Positions 57,301 to 64,000 of a stretch of 64,000 bases of DNA are shown piece by piece. Within the stretch, counting starts at the first letter, position 1, and the number at the start of each line of letters is the position of its first letter. The notes under the pieces were generated by a model that made no database searches, was not told where the DNA came from, and saw only the letters and a list, made by a program, of their open reading frames with translations. The DNA comes from Macrosoma leucophasiata (Eukaryota; Arthropoda; Insecta; Lepidoptera; Hedylidae): positions 27,068,001-27,132,000 of the forward strand of contig JAWQUS010000025.1 of NCBI GenBank assembly GCA_036365455.1, read 5' to 3'. The position numbers were made by a program, and so were the translations under genes.

Positions 57301-58690
57301 GGCCTAATTAGCAAACAACAAGGCAAGAAACAAATATTTTCGTACAGAGTATTCACGTCACACAGTTCATCATACCCAGAAAATAATAATAAATGATCAA
57401 ACGCTTCGAGAAAGGAAAGGTCGCCGCTTATTACTGCTGTCACTTTTGTAACGTTGTATTTTTTCTGGTTTTAAAATGGTCACAACGCCATCTAGTTAAT
57501 CACCGCCGTACTAGGTCAACATTATAAATAGTATCACGTATTCCATACGACGCATAGTTCGATTACATAATTTATCTAATACTTATAATTTGTCTTAAAA
57601 ATACAATTTCGAGATTTCCAAATTAAATATTAGATATAACGATAAGAACATAATTAAAATATTATTCGGTGAATTTAATTGGCATTGTGGCTGAAAGTCT
57701 AAAAAAGACACGAATCCAGGGCCGGTAAAGGGAAAGGTCTGAGAGGTTATTAGACGTCATCCGTCATTTGATTTTTCTCTGTCCAACTAGTTAGTGGTGA
57801 CACACTCGAAATTATGAAAAGGCAGGAAGCCTTGAATATTTTAGCCATCATGGCCTAAATGCCTATTCAATAGGTATTTTTATCACCAATTGAGGTAAGA
57901 TCTTCAAGAATCTTTGGATATTTTCTCGTTCACATGTCGATTTAAGAAATGGCGTGATGACTTCATGTTGGGTTGTTTGTTGCAGCCAGTTTCCCTAATT
58001 TCGGGAGGAGATGGGATGCAGAGGCTTTATTCAGTTATGAGATTATACCGAAAAGTCCTCATGCGGGTTTTTTGTTCTTTATTTTTTATATAGAATTCGT
58101 TTATTTTGAATTAGTTATTTTGATTTATCTAGTTCATACGTAAATTTGTTCATTGGTTAGGTCATAATTTAGCATAGGGAATCCTCAACTTACCTTTTAA
58201 GTACGGATCATTGTTAGAATATTTTTTTCCTTCCCCAATGATGGTGTTAAATCTGACTGACCTCTGGATGCGGGGTGTGACCGGTTACCCTGAAGCCTAG
58301 TGGAGTAGAGAATACTGGACTCCTCCGAAGCTGGCTACAAAGGTACCATCTCAAGGATTTGTAGAAAGGATTAGGGTTACCGGCATTACCATGCCCGGGG
58401 ACAGGTAATAAAGTAAAGTAAATATATTAAATTAAATGAATAAAGGAGCAGTAATCGTCACCACTCGTACCATTTCATATTCACGACCCTGTTTTCTTGA
58501 TAGTTTGTTACTGGATCACATTGGTAAAAGCATGTAATAGGAATTTGTAACTTACAATTTAAAAAACATAGATTAAATAAATAAATATCAGTGTACCAAA
58601 CAAACAGCTTTTTATTCAACTCGTTCATTTACAGAACGGGGTTTCAGTCTTGATAATATTCTGAGAGTCCGGCTCGCAGCCTTCTTTCAG
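57301..58690. other. Possible LTR region upstream of PBS
   Basis: The bases directly before the primer-binding site should be the end of a 5' LTR. Features that fit are AAATAAATAAA near 58577 and the boundary TTCTTTCAG at 58682-58690. The LTR start could not be fixed and no second LTR was found. Confidence 0.35.
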
Positions 58691-58708
58691 TGGCGCCCAA
58701 CGTGGGGC
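58691..58708 (+). promoter_or_regulatory. tRNA-Lys primer-binding site of LTR element
   Basis: TGGCGCCCAACGTGGGGC is complementary to the last 18 nt (with CCA) of insect tRNA-Lys as I recall it. Such a site directly after an LTR primes minus-strand synthesis in Ty3/gypsy-like elements. No gag-pol coding follows, so the element is a remnant. Confidence 0.65.
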
Positions 58709-60125
58709 CTATGGGGGCAACGTGGGGGCTATTTGTTTTTTGGTCAGTCATGATTGGGTATCGGATGTTATTTCTTTCGTGATTAAGTCTCGGTTGCACC
58801 GAGACATTGGTTAAAATTATTGTAACATTTCACATCCTTCTCTAACTTTAATAAACATTTATTAAAAAAAAAAGAAAATTAAAATTCATAGAAAATAAAG
58901 CTCTTTTTTCACATATTTTGCACTCAAAAAATGTTTTATTGCATTTTAGTTATGTTAGATAACGGGGACAGCGGAAATAAACCAATTTTAATTTATAAAT
59001 TATGATTTCGGCTTTTCAAGAAAAAAAAATAATAAAGAAAGATGAAAACTTAGGAAATATCGTAAAGAAACTGCAGCACGTCACACGTATTTACTATAAA
59101 ATTAAAAGTAAAAAAGAAACCAAAACCGGTGCCATATATATGAGTAATTAATTACCCTTAATTTTGTACAAGTATTCGAAAAAACGCCGGGCGGTCACTT
59201 ATCCCTGGGACACATTGTTTAATGAAATTAAAAGGAAAACTTTCACACCTAAGTTGCCTTTACAAGTTTGCGAGTAATAGTCGACCAAATGTATTTGGTC
59301 CATATGGAATGGTATGGTAGAAATAAAATATGGTAGAAATGCCGCAATAGATGGCACCAGGTGTCATTTACATCGCGCTCTATTGTTTATGTTTGGAAAT
59401 TATACATAATTGATTCATTAAACTAATAAAGTCTACTATATCGACGAAATTTTTTTTTGTCAATTTTATTAAGTTGCGTAAATTCCGTCGCTTAGTTGAG
59501 GATAGGCGTGGGAGAAACATCTCACCTTTTTGATTGGAACATTAGAATGTGAAACACTAAACGGTTTCGAATCTTTGTATGTATCATTTCGAACATTTGG
59601 CACATTGCGTCAAAGATCTACTGTGGCGAAAGTCCAAAACAAACAACTCGGCTCATGAAAGCAAAATAATGCAAACGAAAAACGCTCTTATATTATTCGT
59701 CTTACAAACGCCATAGTCGTTAATATTACGTCTATAGGCGCAACGAAATAAGTAACAAAATATCATCTCATTTGGTATCCCACTCTCACTTGCTTTATAT
59801 TGTATTGTTATCTCGCTCTCTCGCTTCGCTAACTGATTCAGATTCAAATGTTTCAAATGTCAAGTCTCTCGGTTGCGGTCATGCGGTCACACTCAATCAC
59901 TTAATCACTCAAGCGACATGAACGCGCTAAACAGAGAGCAATAATGTTCGAGTTCCAAATGATGCAAATGATGCATTTGAAACAGTATTGGTGTTCCAAT
60001 CTTTCGGAACATCGAAATGTTTCAGAACAGTGATTCGAAACAGTAAAAAGTTACACACGTCTAGGTGACAGATGGCAGATAATGTCTGTTGGTATAGGAA
60101 CTATTTAAGTAATACCTAACGTAAA
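58709..60125. other. AT-rich DNA, no recognised gene
   Basis: No gag, protease or RT homology follows the primer-binding site. Duplicated short words (GCAACGTGGGGGCTAT next to GCGCCCAACGTGGGGCCTAT) lie at 58692-58732. Confidence 0.4.
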
Positions 60126-60129
60126 ACCT

Positions 60130-60195
60130 AATAAATAACAACGGAACCCTACACTGCGCGTAGCCCGACATGCACTTGACTGGTTTTTTTTTTGC
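60130..60195 (-). repeat. GGGTTCCGTA-family end fragment, inverted
   Basis: Complement of CCAGTCAAGTGCATGTCGGG and GTAGGGTTCCG, the left end of the family. Confidence 0.5.
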
Positions 60196-60257
60196 TTATC
60201 GACTTGATTTTCCCCGCGTCTTCCTATTCTTTTACTGATTCCACAAGAAGTACTTGA

Positions 60258-60892
60258 ACATAAAAACCGGACAAGTGCGAGTTCGACTCGCGTGGTGAGG
60301 GTTCCGTAATTTAAATAAATATTTTCGAAAATATTACAGATTTAAAATGCAGAGACATAGCGGTTACGGTGGTACCGGCAGGGGGGGTTATATTATTAAG
60401 AATTTTCGATTTAATTTGAATACTCAAACTTCTTATAGGTTTTCCAATAATCTATAGGAAAAGAACTATTTTCCACATTTTTTTCAAAATTTTAAGTTCT
60501 GTAGTTTCCAAGATAGGGGGAGGGAAATGGTCAATTTTCGTCGTTGTTCTTAAATAACTTCAAATTTGTTTATGCAAAAATTACAAAAAAATATATATCT
60601 GAGATGCTGACAACAACCTCTTTCATTTGATATGTCACACGACACAGTTTACGATTCTTTTTTAAATTTTCTGATTTATCCCCCTAAAGTGCCCCCCTGT
60701 TTAAAATTTATTATTTTTCTTGACGTGTTCATCTTTGGGTCACCAATTTACATATATTCATTAAATTTCAACTCAATCTATCGAGTAGTTTCGGAGCAAA
60801 TTGGCTGTGACAGACGGACAGACAGACAGACAGACGCACGAGTGATCCTTTAAGGGTTCCTTTTTTCCTTTTAAGGTACGGAACCCTAAAAA
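60258..60892 (+). repeat. GGGTTCCGTA-family repeat, complete unit
   Basis: Begins AAAAACCGGACAAGTGCGAG and GGTGAGGGTTCCGTAATT, has a (GACA)n run at 60810-60833, and ends GGTACGGAACCCTAAAAAA. With 27676-28272 it defines a family of about 600 bp with inverted GGTTCCGTA/TACGGAACC ends. No coding. Confidence 0.6.
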
Positions 60893-61099
60893 ACTCAAAA
60901 ACGTTGCACTAACAAAGCTGGTACACGTAACTTATGACAACTAAAGTATCACAAGATTCGCTGGATAGCTAAATTTGAATTAGGAAATTCAATCAGTCCT
61001 CCTAGCAGAAGTCAAACATTTAACTAATATAAAGGGGAGTAAGTAAATCAAGTGACAATTGGTCTACTTTAAATTCCAATACTGTAACAGCAGTTCCGC

Positions 61100-61160
61100 G
61101 GAGCATGCAAGTAACGGTCGACGTACCGCGAACATGCGCCGCGCACGCCGCCTTATCAGC
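61100..61160. promoter_or_regulatory. CpG patch with GATA site
   Basis: CTTATC at 61152-61157 in CGCACGCCGCCTTATCAGCG. It lies about 230 bp downstream of exon C on the minus strand. Confidence 0.3.
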
Positions 61161-61383
61161 GCCCACCCCACGCTCTGCGCTCTGCAGCCGGATAGAGGTC
61201 GCCTAGTCGCCTCTACACACACCAATACATGCACACCGATACCAGTACATATAACACGGCAAGTACCTCGTGCATTTTCGCTCCTTCTTTTCATTTCAGT
61301 TCCTCTAGTTCATCTCCGATTTTCTCCTGGAGCTCTGTCTTTTATAATATGTAAGTATAAAGAATTTTCAAATTTTAACTCAC

Positions 61384-61462
61384 CTATCTCAACGTCCAAT
61401 TCATATTCGACAATGTCGCCGTTGGATTCGCCCATATTAACACTCACTTCATATTCAGCCAT
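61384..61462 (-). CDS. Alternative first coding exon C (distal)
   Basis: ATG at 61462 (minus) opens 26 codons plus one base and ends GAGATAG before the donor GTGAGT (61383-61378). The acidic peptide begins MAEYEVSVNMGESNGD and ends VEYELDVEI. It is phase 1 with a final G, so joining the shared exon at 19929 gives VEI-EGEAEC in frame. A CpG island (61463-61700) lies directly upstream. The intron would be about 41 kb. The repeated EYE-x(n)-V pattern is only an observation; I recognise no domain. Confidence 0.6.
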
Positions 61463-61700
61463 AGCTCGGTCGACGCAACGAGTAGTATTTCACGAGCTCG
61501 GCCGCGACTGGTCACAATAGGCGAGCGGGTCAGCGGTAGCGCGGTCAACACTCGCTAACAATAACAAGGAAGCGGCGGCGGTGCGGTGGTGCGGCGGTGC
61601 AGCGGCTCGGCGGCGGCGGCTGCGGCGCGGCCCGCGGGCAGCGCGCGCGCCTGCCTACTGTCGCTCGCGCACTTTCAGCGATTTCGCTTTATCTAATCGC
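61463..61700 (-). promoter_or_regulatory. CpG-island promoter for exon C
   Basis: Dense CpG sequence (GGCGGCGGTGCGGTGGTGCG, GCGCGGCCCGCGGGCAGCGC) directly 5' of exon C on the minus strand, with no TATA box seen. Position and composition fit a 5' UTR plus promoter. Confidence 0.45.
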
Positions 61701-62759
61701 CGGATGATAAAGTCGACTCCCGCATGTCTCGTGCGCGCTGCGCTGAGCCCTGCAACACCTCTCACCGCTTCTCCACCGATATCGCGGATCGTCCTCGCCT
61801 CCCATTTCTCTACATTCTCATCCTTCATCTCATTCCTGACAACACCGCTCCTGGTTCTGTTGACCTATTCAGTGTTAGATATGTAGGTTATCTGAATTAC
61901 GTCTTTCGTTTCAGAATAAGGTCACGCCTTAAGGCTCTCGGTCTCGCTAGATCGGTTGAAAAAGGTTATATTTACCTATTATGTAAATCGAATGTCGATG
62001 GAAATTTGCCCCGCGCGCAGAATTGTGCGTGCGCTTTACACGGTGCAGGCCCAGCACTTGTGCCCTTTCATGTGAGGCAGTAGGCAATGTTCGCATTACC
62101 TGTCGCGTTGACCGGTACACGGGCCGCTGTGTGCCTGACTGCCTATCCCGCGTACGCGATCGCTTTGGCAATTGCAGTTTCGTGCCTCAACTTCACTCGC
62201 ACGGCGAGTTAACTAATTATTGCGAACAGTTTTGGACAACACATAGAGATATTCTTGTATTCTGTTGTCACGAGAAATAAAATGTACTTTGGAATACAGA
62301 TAGGTACATTACGTCTGTTGCTATGATAAGCTATATTTAGTTGCAGAGAACCGAGAAAGACCAACGGCTCACTGACCTACAGATTACTAATACTGCCTGT
62401 TGTCACCGTCGCGTAACCTCTCGATCTTTAGCAAATGGTGTGTTTATTCCAAATTAGAAGTAAATAGGTATTTTGGTATGAATATGAATTTGATCTTTTA
62501 ACTAAAGCTGATTTATTATTATAATTATCATTATAAATAAATGATGCATTTTTAATTATTTCTGTCATAGATATTTTATTGTGTCGTGTGATATCTTTCA
62601 AAGTGCCTTCCGTCCCTAAAATTCTTTTGTAAACGTGTGTAAACAGTGTAATGGAGTCGAACTCGAGCATGATACCATGTTGTAAAATTTAAATGCTTCA
62701 GTAGCATGCGTTTTTACACCACAAGCAAAATGTTGTCCTTACCTACCTTGTTGTCTTCC
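61701..62759. other. Between distal exons C and D
   Basis: No further exon identified. Moderately GC at 61701-61800 and 62000-62180, AT-rich after 62280. Confidence 0.35.
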
Positions 62760-62785
62760 TGACGTCTGCATCGATGCAGACGTCA
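62760..62785. promoter_or_regulatory. Perfect 26-bp palindrome with CRE-like ends
   Basis: The sequence starts TGACGTCTGCATC and is completed by its exact reverse complement, with no spacer. Both ends are TGACGTC, a bZIP/CREB-like core. It lies 47 bp past the donor of exon D, so it is an intronic candidate regulatory site. Confidence 0.5.
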
Positions 62786-62831
62786 AATCATCCGTAATAA
62801 TCTAAATGTAAAGGGATATTGAGGAGCTTAC

Positions 62832-62862
62832 CGAAGTGGTACTCAATCTTGGTGACAGCCAT
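62832..62862 (-). CDS. Alternative first coding exon D (most distal)
   Basis: ATG at 62862 (minus) opens MAVTKIEYHF and one extra G before the donor GTAAGC (62831-62826). Again phase 1 with a final G: spliced to 19929 it reads IEYHF-EGEAEC in frame. The start lies in ACTCATGGCTG, a fair initiation context. A strong CpG island is immediately upstream. At 31 coding bases the exon could be chance, but the phase and final-base agreement with exons A and C supports it. The intron would be about 42.9 kb. Confidence 0.5.
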
Positions 62863-63090
62863 GAGTCAGGGCGGTGCGGGCGGCGGGCACATCGCCGACG
62901 GCGGCGGTGGCGATGGCGATGGCGTGGGGCGCGCGCGCGCATCGGAGGCCGGCGCGCGAGTCCGCCGCGACCGCCGCTCGCGCGCCTCGCGCTCGCGCTG
63001 GCGACCGTCGTGCCGGCCGCGCCCCGCCGGCCGCGCTGCCGTAGCCGTGCCGATCGCGGACCGCCTCCGACCTCGACCCCAGCTCTTCAC
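62863..63090 (-). promoter_or_regulatory. CpG-island promoter for exon D
   Basis: The densest CpG stretch of the window (for example GGCGTGGGGCGCGCGCGCGC), directly 5' of exon D on the minus strand. TGACTCA, an AP-1-like site, overlaps the start codon (62860-62866). All frames are open here because of base composition, so no protein is called. Confidence 0.5.
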
Positions 63091-63847
63091 CCCACACTCC
63101 CGACGTAACCCCTTTCAAACGACCAGTAACTAGTACATATCACGAGGCCATTCAATTGCCTAGACTTCGACCGATGGATAATAAGACGATTAAATCAGAC
63201 GAGAAGCTCACGGTGAGAAGTTCCAATGTAACCTGTATGATACGCAGAACCGCTGAAGGTCTGCGTCTAGTATAACAATGAATAAAGCTATAATTTTGAC
63301 AGTGATTTGAAACTGGGTTATGTTGCCAATTTCGCCTCCTTAGTTGCTTAACCTTGCGTGTTGCGTGAACTCAAATTGAAAAATAATGCCTATGGTTCTT
63401 TTTAAAAATTAGTTCCATCTTGGTATTTGTCACCTACTAGCTCTCATCTTCGATCCTCCGGCAATTCTTCGATCCTCCGGCAATCACGATCTCGAAAATT
63501 ACGAGACTATTACAGTAGATACGTACAGCATACATTTTCTCTGCCTACAGTATTTTTGAGACTCGAAACTTTCACCTCCATTCTCCACTCTCGGAAATTT
63601 CGACTCAGATAAAGATAAAATTGTAAATATTTCAAGAATATCCTAGCAACCTTATGAGCTTTATCATTTCACTTCATGACTTGCAATTGATCTTACACTC
63701 GGAAAAAAACATTTTTTAAACCTCATACCGACCTTATAGGTGCGAGGATCCCCTTTGACAGTTCGTCCACAAGTAAGTAGGTATAGGATTTACAGTTGCG
63801 GGTCGTAAATATAGCTATTGTGTTAAATTGCATTTCCCGTACAGAAA
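63091..63847. other. Upstream DNA, no recognised gene
   Basis: AT-rich, with a small tandem duplication of TCGATCCTCCGGCAAT (63450-63485). No exon. Confidence 0.45.
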
Positions 63848-63941
63848 AATTGCAGTTGGCAGGGCAGCTACACAGCTCGAAGTACTGCAGAAGAGTTCTC
63901 GAGTGCCATCCGCGTACCGGAAGACGAAGCGTAGGCAGACC
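63848..63941 (+). repeat. RTE C-terminal fragment
   Basis: Matches the RTE region coding WQWAGHIAR to RTGRRSVGR, with an internal deletion. It ends at GTAGGCAGAC, where a BMC1-like unit begins. Confidence 0.75.
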
Positions 63942-63943
63942 CT

Positions 63944-64000
63944 TTTACTGGTGGTAGAGCTCCAGTGACGGAGCTCGCTGGCGTTGGCACCACCGCATTA
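63944..64000 (+). repeat. BMC1-like LINE 3' tail, cut by window end
   Basis: Starts TTTACTGGTGGTAGAGCTCC at the standard base and continues to the end of the window. It interrupts the RTE fragment. Confidence 0.75.

Noticed and set aside
59534..60055. Possible inverted-repeat DNA transposon (GTTTCGAATC at left, GATTCGAAAC at right)
   Set aside because: Only about 10 bp match in inverted orientation. The rest does not align by eye and no target duplication was found.
62819..63133. Several overlapping Arg/Ala-rich frames on both strands
   Set aside because: All frames are open because the CpG island lacks AT-rich stop codons. Composition is not protein-like.

Overview
The window looks like nuclear DNA of a ditrysian lepidopteran (moth or butterfly). 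This rests on the repeats, not on a recognised host protein. About seventeen copies or fragments resemble, from memory, the 3' tail of the Bombyx BMC1/L1Bm (jockey-type) LINE. There are several tRNA-derived SINEs, Helitron-like ends with the hairpin CCCGCGACTTCGTCCGCG next to CTAG-T, RTE and CR1-like LINEs, an AT-rich background, and very frequent TAGGTA/TACCTA words. The coding style is eukaryotic: short exons with GTAAGT/GTGAGT donors. There are no operons.

Host gene content: one minus-strand gene can be assembled from splice logic. A 370-bp shared exon (19929 down to 19560) has a (TG)n-CAG acceptor and a GTAAGT donor. Upstream of it lie three strong candidate first coding exons, at 20494-20392, 61462-61384 and 62862-62832, and a weaker fourth at 20558-20516. 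Each begins with ATG, ends in a final G before a good donor, and is in phase 1, so each would join the shared exon through the same GAG codon. Most sit beside GC-rich, CpG-rich islands. This implies a gene with alternative promoters and a first intron of about 42 kb that fills most of the window. I do not recognise the protein. Its next exon was not found and is probably left of the window. A second, plus-strand candidate first exon lies inside that intron at 50269-50419.

Layout: 1-19.5 kb is intergenic or intronic DNA with scattered repeats, including a 184-bp element present twice, one copy with a 10-bp target duplication. 19.5-20.7 kb holds the shared exon and the proximal promoter. 20.9-39 kb is intron with a MITE, SINEs, RTE fragments, GC-rich islands carrying GATAAG sites, and three complex inverted repeats. 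39.7-42.2 kb is a decayed CR1/jockey-type LINE on the minus strand. 42.9-46.2 kb is a structurally intact RTE retrotransposon with a 10-bp target duplication, inserted into the arm of a foldback element. 47-48 kb and 52-54 kb are paralogous composite blocks with opposed GAT and ATC arrays that seem to have grown from RTE 3' tails. 48.6-49.5 kb is an element with inverted arms of about 165 bp. 54.3-55.8 kb is a dead RTE copy. 58.7 kb retains a tRNA-Lys primer-binding site from an LTR retrotransposon. 61-63.1 kb holds the two distal promoters.

No CRISPR array, rRNA or convincing functional tRNA was seen. All judgements were made by eye; no alignment or database search was run.
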